Of a stretch of DNA of 64,000 nucleotides, positions 28,583 through 41,211 are shown one piece after another. This DNA comes from Maylandia zebra (lineage: Eukaryota > Chordata > Actinopteri > Cichliformes > Cichlidae). Where the stretch lies: NCBI RefSeq assembly GCF_041146795.1, contig NC_135167.1, positions 1,462,454 to 1,526,453 on the forward strand. Reading direction: 5' to 3'. Both the position numbers and the translations under genes were made by a program. A model generated the notes under the pieces. The model had not been told where the DNA came from. It saw only the letters and a program-made list of their open reading frames with translations, and searched no databases. Numbering within the stretch: the stretch's first letter is position 1; every line of letters starts with the position of its first letter.

Positions 28583-29553
28583 CAGTGTTGGGAAGGTTAC
28601 TTTTAAAACGTCTTCCATTACAGAATACAGAATACATGCCCCAAAATGTATTCTGTAACGTATTCCGTTACGTTACTCAATGACAGTAACATATTCTGAA
28701 TACTTTGGATTACTTAATATATTATCGTGCTTTTTACAACAACGTGAATGTACTATTGCTGTGTGATTTATTACTGTTACTGAAGGTCCGCGACTCTGAA
28801 CTGTAGTAAAGGGACCTCTGACTAATACGGCGGGGTCCCTGTCGGCTCGTAGCTGAAAAATAGCTTTACTTTGTTATGTGGGTCAACTTTGCTAGCGAGA
28901 GACAGAGAGAGGCGTTGAAAGGCTCCAACGGAACTTATTGTTTCGGAGGAAAACAGGAACACGGTGTACAGTCGAGTCTTAATAGCTTACTTACAACTGG
29001 GCTCGTCAGGCTCTCTTCTTGGCTGCAGTGGTTATTATTATATTTACATGCTTCCAGCTCCCGTTTCTGCTCAATGACAACTCGTACCTTTCCACTCGCC
29101 TTTTTCTCCCTCCTCGCTCACAGACACATAACGTGTATGGCAGTGCATTCTCCCTGCAACACGGACTACACTGCCCATGATGCTACATTCTTTAGAGCTA
29201 TGCTTGTAGCATTCTGCCTGTTAGCACAACAACAACAACAACGAAAAGGCGCTCTCTCACCCAGGAAACACACAGTCGCAGAGAGAGAGAGAGAGCGTCG
29301 CCCTGTAACCATGGCAACCGTAGCGCTGCCGCCTGGAACAACAGAACGTAGCTGTCAAACAAAACCCAAACAGTCCTGACCCGCGACAATATGAAACAGG
29401 AAAGTACCGCAGTGTAATCCATTTATTTCAACAAAGTAACTGTATTCTGAATACCACCTTTTTAAACAGTAACTGTAACGGAATACAGTTACTCATATTT
29501 TGTATTTTAAATACGTAACGGCGGTACATGTATTCTGTTACTCCCCAACACTG
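28583..29553. mobile_element. hAT-like element with inverted termini
   Basis: The left end is cagtgttgggaaggttactt. The right end is gttactccccaacactg, its inverted match over the outer bases. The subterminal regions are rich in inverted gtattctgtaacgtattccg-type motifs on both sides. The flanking 8-mers tgtgtctg and tgcgtctc agree at 6 of 8 positions, suggesting an old duplication. The 167-codon frame inside (28876-29379) resembles nothing I know and is probably chance. Confidence 0.75.
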
Positions 29554-30988
29554 TGCGTCTCTGATCTGTGGTCATTCAGTTCAGCCACGCCCGTTTTAAG
29601 ACGTTAAAAGAGGACTTTGCCTTGCTTCCATCTTTTATGTACAGTCCATGATGGAGACTTCTTTGCTGCACCATAGCAGAGTTCAAAAGACAGATTAACA
29701 GATTAACAGCATGTCATGAAAGCGCCACAGTCTAATGAGTGTGAGAGTTTAAGCACCACAACAGAAAGGTCACGTCATGATGAAACGACCTCCGGATGTC
29801 GGGTTCCTCCTCAGAAACGGAACGCTGAGCTCTTGAGGCAGAGCTCAGAAGAGGACGTGCCGGGTTTCAGAAGCCTGAGTCAGGAAAATGACAACACCTG
29901 AGTTTATGATGGGTAACAAATATCATGTAAGCTCGAGCTCTGAGCTGTGGGAATGGATGCGAGCCGCCTCTCTGCAGTCCTCCAAGCATCAGTGTGGTTT
30001 TAGTAAAAAAGGGATTTTTTTGTTTTTCAAATAGACGTCATCAGTACATTTGAAGCAGTTATTGGGAATTATTCCATCAGGGTGAAACGAAGGAACCTGC
30101 AGTGCTAATAATGTCGCCTTCGTTAAAACCACGTTAACGGCGGTGAAACGGTCACTCATGTATTAAAGAAGCTCTCTGCATGCAGACAAACCTGTGAGAG
30201 CAAAAGGAACCGAGTCTGAGCTGCTCGCCACGTGAAGCCTTCATGCACGCTTGATCACCCAGGTACGGAAAGTTCCTGGGATCTTAATGTTGGTGGTGTT
30301 GAACGCCCCCTGCCTCGCTCACAGTCACGTATGATGTAAACCCTGGATCGCCCTGGCTACGGTCAGTTTGACAGAACAAACATGGCAGCCAGATATTTCT
30401 CACACACGTGAGGATTAACACAGGACCATCCCCACCTGACCTCTTCATAAACACTTTGACCTTATTGTCACGTGACTTTAGCTAAACGGTGAAAGACTGA
30501 CTCGAGTTAAAGCTGCTTCTGTTTTTTAGTAAGTGTAATCTTGAAATGACTAATATTGTGTAGCTTTAAATACCAAAACAAACCACGACGGTTTACTCTG
30601 ACCTATGAAATACCTCGTCCCCTCAGACATGCCACGCTGTCCTCTAATGTCCCACAACCACCTGTATCTGATCCACGTCACGCCACAGATATGAACAGCT
30701 ATGCTGAAGAATAAGCTGAGACGAGAAGCTCGCCGTGGTTTGTGCGCTTCTTCAGCAACCTGCTGGCACGACGTCTGCGACACCCAGGCTGGTTCGGTCT
30801 GCAGAGATCATTTCCTCCTTCATAACAACTGCATGTTTCTATAACTCACCTGTTTAAATTGTATTAAGGCTTAAAGTTAGCATGAATAGGCGCGTGGCCT
30901 CTTTGACGACAGGTCTAACCCTAACCTGTACGCAGTGTTCTGACTGCGGCACATACAGGACAAAAAAAAAAACACAATCAAGAGATCT
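29554..30988. other. Intergenic sequence downstream of nadsyn1
   Basis: No exon was recognised. It holds a partial copy of the unidentified repeat (about 30822-30911: actcacctgtttaaattgta, then gcgtggcctctttgac). It also has one of several dispersed occurrences of a motif like ttttatgtacagtccatga (29632-29651). Confidence 0.45.
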
Positions 30989-30994
30989 TTTATT
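30989..30994 (-). terminator. Polyadenylation signal of nadsyn1
   Basis: AATAAA on the minus strand, about 490 nt past the nadsyn1 stop and the only clear hexamer in the expected range. The 3' UTR would then include a short dispersed-repeat piece near 31160-31290. Confidence 0.55.
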
Positions 30995-31480
30995 TCACAC
31001 GTGGACACTTGAGATGATCCTGTATCTTTAAATTTTACACAGAACAAGATCAAAACAAACCGGACGGAGGACAGAATCAGAAATAATCAGGGGCGATGCA
31101 AAACTGCACAATAACACACAAAGAGAGAAAAACAAGCAGAAGAATTGTGTGTCTGGATCATAGACTGTAGATAAACGATGGACCCAGGATGCCCCCTGCT
31201 CCTTTCTGACTCTAAGGGGACCATCATCTCCAGAATGTTTGATTCAATCACACCTGAGACCATTAAAGAGGAAGCGCCCCCTGCTGGGGGCCAGAAAGAA
31301 TGCAGGATTAAGGCGTTTGATTTCACAGTCTGTGTAAATGGTTGTTTGAAGGGACCACAGTTGTTATTAATGTCACTGAGGTCAGGAAAGCACAAAAGCA
31401 TCGTCCGTGGTCTTCGGCTTTGATCAAGCGGGACGTCTTCGTGGTCATCGGAGTCACGAAGGGCCGATGACCTCTGCTTC

Positions 31481-34400
31481 TTAGCGCTTCGCCGTGTTTG
31501 CAGCCATCTGGGTCACCTGGAAGAACAGAAACACCTGCTCACAGCTCGTCTTCATCGACGTGCCGCTCCTCTGATCATCTTTTCTCGTTCTGACTGGGAG
31601 AGAAACGCGATGATGCTCACCTGGTCGTCGATGCACCTGAACTGCCAGCTCCAGCTTGCGTTGTAGAGGAAAGGCCTGAGGTCGAAGCGGTTGTCGTCAG
31701 GACTGTAGCTCTCGGCGTGGTAGGACGGCGTGACCGTGGTCATCTTGTGGCGGTTCACAGAGTACATCCTGAAGAAGCGCTTGACCTTCTGGGCCACCTA
31801 AAGGAAAACCACGAGCTTGCTTCAGGTTAGGCTGCTGGGGACACGACCTTCATACCTGTGACCACTCAGACTGACCTCTGAGGGCGAGAGGGCGTCCTTC
31901 CACGTGTGAATGAGTTTACAGAACATACTGAAGGGGCCGCACTTGGAGATCTTCCTCAGTCGTCCGATCACAGACAACTCAGAGTAGGTCATCCCCATGT
32001 CGGCCTGCGGGGGGAGCACACACAGCGCTAACAGTCTAATAGCAGTCATGACGTGATGCTAGCAGAGCGCTTCACGCTGACATCTTTGGACTTTATAAAG
32101 ACGCCTGCAGTCAGCAGCGAGCTGCAGTTAGCTTCCTGTCACCTGTGTACAAAGAGGCTTCAGCCCGCCGGGGGGCCTGATGGTTGCAGGGGCCCCTCCT
32201 CTACATCATACTGCACGCTCATAATCACAGTGTTACAGTAGAGCGGACTCTTAAGTGGTTAAATCGTGGACTGAACTTTAGCTGCACTCAGTCATTTTAC
32301 TCTCACTATGAGCAGAGGGGCATGCTGGGAGATATACAATATAATATATATTAGGGCTGCTACAAACGATTATTCTGATAGTCGATTAATCAGATCATCA
32401 TCCACTGGATGTACAGCGTACAGCTTATTGCACCAGCAGCATCTGCTCTCATATAACTATCATTAGCTTACAGCTTTAAGTGTTTACGGTGCTAACTAAA
32501 AATAAAGACAAGATGATAGTTTATTAAATTTTAATGAAATTTGCAGATTGTTTCGGTGAAGTTTAATAAACTCCTTGCTATCTAAAATATAACAGGACAC
32601 CGGAGTATATTCTCCAGCATCTCACACTTCTGATAATCAGCTGTCTGCTTGACGTTTATTCAGCTGTGTAAAAACTATAACTTTAATCTCAGCCAAACCG
32701 ATTTACTCAGGAACAAATAAAATACTAAAAAAAGCCAAACAATAACATTTTAAGTTATCTAAGTGACTCATATATCATGTTTAACCTGAGAGAGAAAGAC
32801 GGCGGTGGGTTTGAAGCCGGGAGTCCGGTGTTCTCACGGCTCTAGCTAGCCTTGCCCCCGGCTAGCTATCGAGCTAGTGGGTAACAGACATCTCCGAAAA
32901 CGTCGGAGCGCTTTTGAAAATATGTGGTGTCCTGATAAACTGAGCAGATATTTGAGGTTTACACAGCTACATTCTCGCCTGAAAATATGTCAAACGTTTA
33001 TTTTGTGACCCAGAAAGAATAATAAGAGTAATATTAAAACTAACTAGCTGTCGCCATTGTTGGAAACTGAGCTGGGCCGTGCTATGAATTCTGGGACACA
33101 GCTGCTTCTTCTTCTTCGGGGTTTAACGGCAGCTGGCATCCTTGTACATGCAGTGCTGCCATCTTCTGTTTCAGTCCGTTATTACACTCTTAAATCCTGC
33201 TACTTATTCCTGCGTCTTTTGGGATCTTACAAAGCTTCAAACGACGCGTCGACTATTAAATCAGTCGTCGACGATTTTGCTAGTTGACTAATCGCGGCAG
33301 CCCTAATATATACAGCAGGATGAAGACGCTGCAGGGCTTTGGAATTGTGCTGAGCAGCAGAGTTGGTGGGTTGAGGTTTGTGTGCAGGAGCTTCGCGGCA
33401 ACAATCATGTCTGTCATACAAACTCATTTCATTCTGAAGTCTCAGAGTGATGAAGGCCCGTTCCCGTCTGCGTCTCACCTCATCGGTCTGAGAAACTCGC
33501 CCGTCTGTCAGCGGCTCGAGCTCGGCGGTGGGCGGAGCTGCGAGGATGCTGCAGAGGAAACCAAAACCACCGACAAACTGAAAAACCACACGAGATGCTG
33601 CGTCTCTGAGAAATAACTCCAGTGTGAAAGCACACCGCAGCTGCAGCCGGGGGGCTGCAGAGGCGCAGACCCCCGTGGCCTTACCTTCTCAGAGCAGTGA
33701 GCTGCAGCTGCTCGGCGCAGTGCAGCAGGAAGCGCTTCAGGTCCGTCTTGCTGATGCCTCCGATCGGGTTGATGTCGGCGCTCGAGCAGTCGTATTTGGT
33801 GAAATAACCTGTGAGGCTGAGCAGGACGACGCCCTGTTATTCTATATGCTGCGTGAGCCGCACTAACAGTGAAAACGGCGAACACGGCGGCGGGTACCTC
33901 TCGTCCACGTTAGCAGAGCCGAGCACCAGCAAGCCCCCGGGTCTGCCCCGAGCCCACAGGCTGAGCTGGGCAAACAGGTAAGCCAGGACCATCCTGACCC
34001 GAGCCTGGGAACACACACAGGAAGTGAACACTGTGACAAAGTTCAGCCGGGTCGCGATGGCGTTACGTGAACGCCGCGGTTAAACTGTCAGAGGCGCTGC
34101 ACGCCACAAACATCTGCAGCTTCTGACCTGCACGTTCTGCAGAGCCAGGTTTTCTCTCGCACTTCCCCCACTCGCACGAAACTGAGGCCACCGTCCGGTA
34201 ACCGCCGAGAAGATACCCAGAATGCCTTTCACCGCCACATCTATGTTGATGTTCATGTGCGTGCTGCAGGAGACAGAACGAGTCAGAACTGTTCCTGTGA
34301 GCCTCTCAGTGTCGTGGTCTTCACCATGGATCTACCTGCTTCCTACCTGCCGATCTGATTGGCCAGGTCTCTGGCCCTGTTGCGCGTGTCCTCGGAGGAG

Positions 34401-35839
34401 TTTTCGCTCGCCATGTAGCAGGTGGTGAAGACGCGAGCGCACAGCTGCTTCGGGTCCTGCGGATGATACGACTCGTCGCCGACCACCCTGCGGACGTCTT
34501 CCAGCACCCGACTGTCTGTGAGGAAGACAGACCAGCAGGCAGGAAGTTACATCATTCGGCTCATCCTGGGAGCTGCTCCTCCACACAAATGCTTCCTGTT
34601 TATCTCCTGAAACCCTCAGATTTGTCTTTACTCTGAACACTCGGCTCAAAATGCTCCGACTGAAGATCTGCACAGGTTAATATTCACCAGTATACTGTAA
34701 CAGAACATATAAACAGCATCTCTGGAGGAGAATCAGCGGAGGGTACTCACTGCCGCCCTCGACAGCCCGGCACAGCTGCACGCACATGCAGTGGACGATG
34801 CAGGCGGTGGAGGAGCTGTCGACGCCGCCGCTCAGAGGCAGCAGGAAACCAGCCTGAACACAAACGAGCAGACAGCTCAGAGGCCCAAACCACACACTTC
34901 TCAATGTAGCCAAAGATGACCTCACACCTGTCCTCCTCACCTGGCCGCTCCTCCTCAGGTAGTCCCACAGCCAGCAGGCCGGCCCTAAACTGAAGCACGC
35001 AGCAGCAAACAGCTGTAAGAGAGGCTCTCTGGGAGCTTTACAGAAGCTTCATTTAAACGTACCTGATCTCTTCCTCTGGTGTGTGAAAGTGCCATTCTAT
35101 TGGCTGGTGGGTGGGCAGGTAGACGTCGTCACAGCCGGACAAAGAAAAGTCCACTTTGACCCTGTGACAAGGTTTGAAGTCACTTTCCTTCCACACGGAG
35201 AAACACGAGAGATAAACACCGTCAGCACCTGACATTCATCCAGCACCGCCACTCACAGGTGACCTCTGCATGACCTTTAACACGAGCTCTGCTGTGGGGG
35301 GGGCGACCTGTCATAGGTCGTCTGCCTGTATTATTGGTCTTGGCCTCACAGTATAAAGCATCAGCCTGTTAGCAGGTTAATGCGCTGATTGGTTTGGATT
35401 GAAGGTCGACCACGAGCGTTCGTGGCTCTGTGACTCTGAAACACCTACAGGGACTCGAACACTATCAAGGTTTTACATTTTTAAATCAAGCAAATCTTAT
35501 TGCTTCCCATCCTCAGAGCTCTGCAGCGCTCACTGAGGATGGGTCAAAGGTCAAAGCAGCTGCGGGAGGAGCTGAGAACCTGTGATGATGTGGAGGTCAT
35601 GCTGGTCAACTATGGTCACTGCTGGTCACAGGTCATCACAGAAACTGAGCTGATAACAGAGAAAAACACAAACGCAGCTTCATGCTGTTCACAGGTTGGA
35701 CAGCAGGGGGCGCTCTCTCACCAGCTGAGGCTGACACAGCTCTCCTCTGTAGCTGCGAACGTCCTCCAGATCCAGAGTGGCCGTAATCACCTCCTACCAC
35801 ACACACACACACACAGAGACACACACACACACACACAGA

Positions 35840-35876
<37 letters not shown>

Positions 35877-38800
35877 ACACACACACACACACACACAGAC
35901 ACACACACACACACACACACACACAGAGACACACACACACAGAGACACACACACACACACAGACACACACACACACAGAGACACACACACACACACACAG
36001 ACACACACACACACACACAGAGACACACACACACACACACAGAGACACACACACACACACACACACACAGAGACACACACACACACAGACACACACACAC
36101 ACAGACACACACACACACACACACACTCTTCATGGCAGGTTTTGATAAGAAGCTTCACAGAACAGGTTAAACTTTTCTTGGTCTTAATGAAAGCTACACA
36201 CAGGCAGCTGCGTTTGGTTGGTTTAGGGTCGCACATCCATCAGTCTGTTAAAAGCTTGGCTCTGATTGGTGGCTGCGACACACACATCGGTCCGACATCT
36301 TCACCTGCAGTCTCGGTGCAGCACAGGAAACACTTCCCTAAAACAGCCCCTCCTCTACCCGAGGAGCTTTGCATGAATCAAAATTCAAACTAATCCCTCA
36401 TCATCGCGTCCTCGGCCTGTCAGGTGGTCCCGTGTCTGAAACGAGCTGCTCCTGCTGATCTCACCTGAGCTTCGGGATCACTGCGCACACACCGAGCTCA
36501 TCGTCATGTTTAACCTCCAGCAGGACATACATGACAGGAAACCTTTTCACGTACCACATCATCGAGGGAGAACTGCGCTCCCTGCGCCACGACGTCACCG
36601 TTAATGGCCACCATGGCGCAGCCATCGTAGTAGACGCGGTCTCCGTCACAGCCCCTCTGGTTGGCGTACAGGTAGATTCCTCCGCTCTGCAACGTCACCA
36701 GCAGACGGCGTCACGTACAACACTGCCCCGTCGCGCTCAGTGCTCGGCCTCGTATTCGAGCGCGTACCTTGGTGGTGGCCGACTTGATCAGGTTGACCCT
36801 CTGGTCAGCTTTGCGGAGCTCGTGGTGGCTTGCGGACGAGTTGGTGAAGATTTCAACGCCGTCCCGACCCATCTGAATGTGAGGGCTGAGGAGAGGACAG
36901 ACGTTAGCAGGAGAGCGAGCGAGCGCCATCGCACCTGCTGGCAGCCTCTCCCCACCTGTCGGGGTTCCAGAGCTCGGCGCAGATCTCAGTGCCGATGCAG
37001 GTGTCCTTCGTGGAGAGCACGCAGTCACCGAAGGGGACGGTGTCCTGCAAACAGGAACGAGGCGACAAAATTCAGACGAGAACCTCTCACCAGACATGAG
37101 CTGGTAACTGCGACGGCAGAGGTTACCTGGCCTGTCACCTCCTGGATCATTCGGGGCAGGAAATACTCCTCCACCTGCCTGAAAGAACCAATCAGACACA
37201 CCCACGTTTAGGGACACGTGGTCACATGCAGACACGTGACAGATTAAAGCTGAACTCCAGAGTGACCGACCGCAACTTGTTCCAGGGGGAGAACCAGCGC
37301 ACCTCTCTGTAGTTCCCGTGGTTGGCCATCAGCATCTTGGGCCTGATCAGCAGGATTTTTCTATGATGAAGAAGCAAAGTGTTCGTTTAGCTCAATGTGG
37401 AGGAAGACTACGACCTGGAGGAGGAGGTGTGGCCTTGCTGACGTACCTGTTGAGGAACAGGACGCGGCAGTTGTAGCGCACGTTGTGATGCATGATGGGC
37501 CTGAAAGGACAAGAAACAGTCAGAGCTGCAGGAGAGGAGACGTTACAGGTGCACGCCACATCACGTCCAGCAGGTGGAGCCAAAGCCTCGCGCTGCACTC
37601 TGAACACTCACATCCCCACGTCACAGATGATGTCCTGAGTGACGGGAGACTCCAGAAGATTCCTGAGGACCTGGAAGCTGTGCAGCAGCGTGTCCGACTC
37701 ATAGAAGTGGTCTGCGCAGCCGTAGCCGCTGAAACAAAGCAGAGAAGAAGAGTTGGACCAACAGATGACGCGTGAGTTTAATAAGGACGTAAAAGAATCG
37801 TACCAGATCTCCAGCTCTGGACCCAGCCTGTACTTGGCTCCGTGAGCTTTGGCTTCCTCGATACCTGCAGGCAGACGGGAGAACTGCAGCATCACACACA
37901 CCTGCCTGAGATCACAGATAACTCTGATAATCAGCCTGTGACAGAACTAATAATTTAACATGAGCTTTATTTATTTTCTTATCGCGAGCTCGTGTCATGT
38001 GACTCGTCCACCTGCAGTAACCCACAGTGTGCAGACGACTCAGCCACTGTTAGTCAGAGCAGCCACAGCTGGTCAGTGTGTGCCTGTGTCCACACACACT
38101 CAGGACACTCCGACAACCCTTCACCCGGGTCAGATCCTCCACGCAGCTAGGAGAGAGGTATCAAACATAAGGCCCAGGGGCTGGGATCGGCCTGGCTGAA
38201 ACTCAAATCTGGCCCAATAAACAAGTTTAGAAACTGTAAAGGAGATTTGGAACTTTTAGCTGTGTTTTCCTGTTTTTCCATCAACTCGTACAGAAATGTC
38301 TGGGTTTCTTTCACAGTGAAAGACATGACCTTTGACTTCAGGTGACGTGGTTTCAGGTCGAGTCCTTTAAAGATCTTTCTGACAAAACTACGATGGTTTG
38401 ATTTTTCATCAGTGTCCTGGTTTGGACACATACACGCACACACACACCTCGTAGTTTTGCTATGATGCCGCGTGGATTCTTTGTTATTACTAGAGATGGA
38501 CCGATCCGATATTACGTATCGGTATCGGTCCGATACTGACCTAAATTACTGGATCGGATATCGGAGAAAAATAAAAAATGTAATCCGATCCATTAAATAT
38601 CACGAAAGCACCTCACAAAACTTGCAACACGCCGTAACTCACCTCAGAACGTTAGCACGTCGGAGCAGTATGCATCACGTGATAGAGCGGCTGTGGCATG
38701 CGGGACCTGTCGGTGGTCTGGATAGCATGTGGAGCTTCGCTAGCAACCCGGCATTTCATCTCCGACAAAGTTATCCCCGAGAGAAGTAAAGCAAGTGTGT

Positions 38801-40214
38801 AAGTCCATCTCTGAATGTTTGTAAAGCATTCCTGCGTTAAGCTTAACAAGCGATATATGGAGCGACTGCCTCTCCTGCTGCTACTTCAATCATGAAACTG
38901 CTTAACGATCAGCTGATCAGCTTTTCTGTCGTGAGTCCGTCTCTCTTGTTTGCTTTTGGCCCACTTTGCACCAGAAAGAGGAAACCAGCGGCTGAACAAC
39001 AGCAGCACGTTTAAGCTTGATCAGCTGTTGTTAGAATGTATTTAATATTACTTTCTACTCGAGGATCTTTTTCTACGTAGCTGACGCTGGTAACTGTGCA
39101 GGGGCGGATCTAGCAAAGTTTAGCCAGGGGGGCCGATAGGGCATGAACAGGGAAAAGGGGCACAAAGACATACTTTTCTTTCTTATTCTCATTTAAAATG
39201 TCGAGCTTTTAATAAATAATTATCTGACACTCAAAGTTTTAATTTGATGTAAAATGAATAGAAGTCAATTACTGTATATAGTGACGATTAAGTCTAATAT
39301 ATATACCCTAGTAAGCTATAGTACTTTTTCCTTTGGGAAGGTACCATCTGTGCAGTCTGCAATTTTGTTGAAGAAAGATGTTGAATCTATTTAATATTTC
39401 TTGAAAAATAATTGATTTCTGTGCATTTTTTTTCACACTGCATCAAATTAAGGTTGATTACGTCGATTAAGCATCATGAGGTGGAGCGTGAGGGGTGGTT
39501 CCCTATTTTTTATTTATTTATTTTTGTTGTTGCTGGGAGTTGGAACCCTATTAGTTAGGTTGCTTAATATTTACGCTAAGTACTCTTTAAAATACCAGAA
39601 TAGGGAGGATGGTGTAGGTCTAAGTTTATTAGATTGATCAGTATTGCTGAACTATGAAATATTTTTTTTTTGCATACAGGTATAACAGAATAGCTTTAGT
39701 GTAGTTGTTGTTTTAAACTTGAGTATGAACTTATACAAAATGCAGCAAGATATTTAAAAAACAGTTTTGTTGATTAAAAAACACTATATCGGATTCATAT
39801 CGGTATCGGCAGATATCCAAATTTATGATATCGGTATCGGACATAAAAAAGTGGCATGTGCCATCTCTAGTTATTACTGATTCATGTTGCTGATGCGTGT
39901 TTGCTGAAATGTGCAGTGAGCGTGGGTGACTCGCGTGGGTGACTCTCCTCCCACAGACTGAATCGAAATAAAGCGAGCTGAACGTTTTATTATTACCGAG
40001 TGGCAGCAGACCCACGCACCCTGTGACGGCGCACGGGGATAACGCGTCATACGTTTTATGAAAAGCAGAGTTGTTCGTGGCCGTGATTGGCTGGGCCACA
40101 GCCTGAGCTCGCGCTGCGGTCTCACTCACTCCTCAGGATCCGCTCACAGTTGCCTTCAAAGTCCAGAGCCCACTGGTTCAGACAGCAGGTAGCCATGGTC
40201 ACCTTCCGGCCCAT
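31481..40214 (-). CDS. nadsyn1: Glutamine-dependent NAD+ synthetase
   Basis: This enzyme makes NAD+ from nicotinic acid adenine dinucleotide, ATP and glutamine-derived ammonia, the last step of the Preiss-Handler and de novo routes. Exons in order: 40130-40214, 37804-37864, 37612-37728, 37447-37500, 37271-37360, 37127-37178, 36956-37044, 36768-36885, 36555-36686, 35722-35793, 35063-35187, 34941-34989, 34751-34853, 34347-34515, 34128-34263, 33898-34004, 33685-33816, 33479-33548, 31876-32004, 31621-31797, 31481-31516. These sum to 2103 nt or 700 aa (human 706). The N-terminal nitrilase domain keeps Glu45 (RLGPELEI) and Cys175 (GTEICAELW), with the expected Lys in LIRPKM. The C-terminal synthetase has the PP-loop SGGVDSS (356-362), then GSANVDE and the family block [12 protein letters not shown]. 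The acceptor at 35187 was chosen because it closes the frame; its pyrimidine tract is weak. Confidence 0.96.
32352..33305. mobile_element. hAT-like element filling nadsyn1 intron 18
   Basis: The ends tagggctgctacaaacgatt and gactaatcgcggcagcccta form inverted termini (tagggctgc matched exactly, then diverging around cgatta). The flanks are atatatat and atatatac, 7 of 8 matching, but low complexity weakens this as a target duplication. The 954-bp element occupies about two thirds of the intron between exons 31876-32004 and 33479-33548. No transposase frame survives. Confidence 0.75.
35797..36126 (+). repeat. Compound (CA)n / CACAGAGA microsatellite at a nadsyn1 acceptor
   Basis: About 330 nt of CA interrupted many times by agagac and agac. 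It begins 4 nt beyond the exon end at 35793, so in transcript sense a very long TG-rich tract ends in TGTGTGTGGTAG at the acceptor. It gives long meaningless frames (HTHT, CVCV) on both strands. Confidence 0.95.
38157..38240. repeat. hAT-like end fragment in nadsyn1 intron 1
   Basis: The stretch tatcaaacataaggcccagg followed by gatcggcctggctg and tctggccc resembles the repeat at 27632-27730 (tgtcaaaaataaggcccagg). Only one end is recognisable and no duplication was found. Confidence 0.45.
38491..39869. mobile_element. hAT-type element with perfect 8-bp target duplication, nadsyn1 intron 1
   Basis: The 8-bp sequence gttattac stands on both sides (38483-38490 and 39870-39877). The element starts tagagatggaccgatccgat and ends with an inverted counterpart (ggcatgtgccatctcta). 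Subterminal motifs of the type atcggtatcgg recur at both ends. At 1379 bp it encodes no transposase and is non-autonomous. A different repeat beginning caggggcggatctagcaaag (about 39100) appears nested inside it. Confidence 0.93.
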
Positions 40215-41205
40215 GTCGGCGGGTCACGTGGTCACACGGCGCAGGTGATCGAGGACAGAAAGGTTCAGGTGAGAGCGGAGCTGCAGGTCAGCGGCTGTGT
40301 GAGCGCTTCCTGCCGCCTCTTCTTCCCCCGCTGCCTTCACTGAGCCCGTGAGCGCTGCTGCCCCCTGCTGGATCCTCACAGACTCACACCGACGGCAGAG
40401 GGTGGGCGCAGGCAGGGAAAAAGCCTCTGAGTTCACAAAATGATCCAAAAACAAAGACACATTTATACCATTTGTCCTGCGACGCTTCATTTTTAGAGGA
40501 TAAACTGGAAAAGATTCACATATGTGAGCTCCTGGATCAGTAGCAGAAATCAGCTGGAGTTGAACCTGTGACGAAACATTTGCCCCGTCCTGATTTCTTA
40601 GTTTGAGCTTTATAGACTTGGTGTAGTTGATGGAGCCACGAGGAAGCACTCTGCTTAAGCAGGATGATCCCAAACACACCAGCAAGCAAGTCCAGTGTGA
40701 ATGTGTCACGAGTGTCCGAGTGAAATTCCTCCATCCATGTGAAAGACTCACTGAAGGCTGCCAAGGCTGGAGGGTTGTTAGTTAGCTTCACTTTTTATAC
40801 ACTGCAGGTTTGGAAAGCTTTCTTTCTTTTAATAAAAGAAACCATCGTGAAGAGCTGCATCTTGTCATCACTGGCATCATTTTGTCTAATTTGAACATTT
40901 GATGACCTGAAACACATAAATGTGACATATGCAAAAAACCAAAACCCACAGATATCTGGGAGGAGGCAGATCCTCTGTGCTGTGAGCTCAACCTTTCATT
41001 TCATTCTTCCCTCGCACCACCATCACTGGGTTTCTACCTACAACTGTCAGATCTTTCATCGTTAAATCATCTGATACACAAAAAACTTAATATTGAATAT
41101 TTTACAAGCAGCTTCAAAATGTAATAAAATAATAAAATAAGAGGTAAAACAAAATTTAAGGACTGACATCACAGCAGGGAGCCGCATCCTTCAGTAACAA
41201 TGAAC
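40215..41205. other. nadsyn1 5' flank with Tc1 remnant
   Basis: The first few hundred bases upstream of the nadsyn1 ATG are moderately GC-rich, and no transcription start can be fixed. At about 40590-40790 the plus strand carries a scrap of Tc1-type transposase (LLKQDDPKHTSK is readable, corresponding to the family's QDNDPKHTS block). It is isolated and non-functional. The rest is AT-rich without features. Confidence 0.5.
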
Positions 41206-41211
41206 TTTATT
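41206..41211 (-). terminator. Possible distal polyadenylation signal for dok4
   Basis: AATAAA on the minus strand, 3.7 kb past the dok4 stop. It would imply a very long 3' UTR. The proximal signal at 44579-44584 is the simpler choice. Confidence 0.2.

Noticed and set aside
28876-29379. 167-codon plus-strand frame
   Set aside because: It lies wholly inside a hAT-like element, has no transposase motif and includes low-complexity stretches (QQQQQ, ERERER).
35500-36393. 297-codon frame with HTHT repeats, and similar CVCV frames on the other strand
   Set aside because: They are translation of a CA microsatellite plus flanking nadsyn1 intron and exon sequence in the wrong frame.
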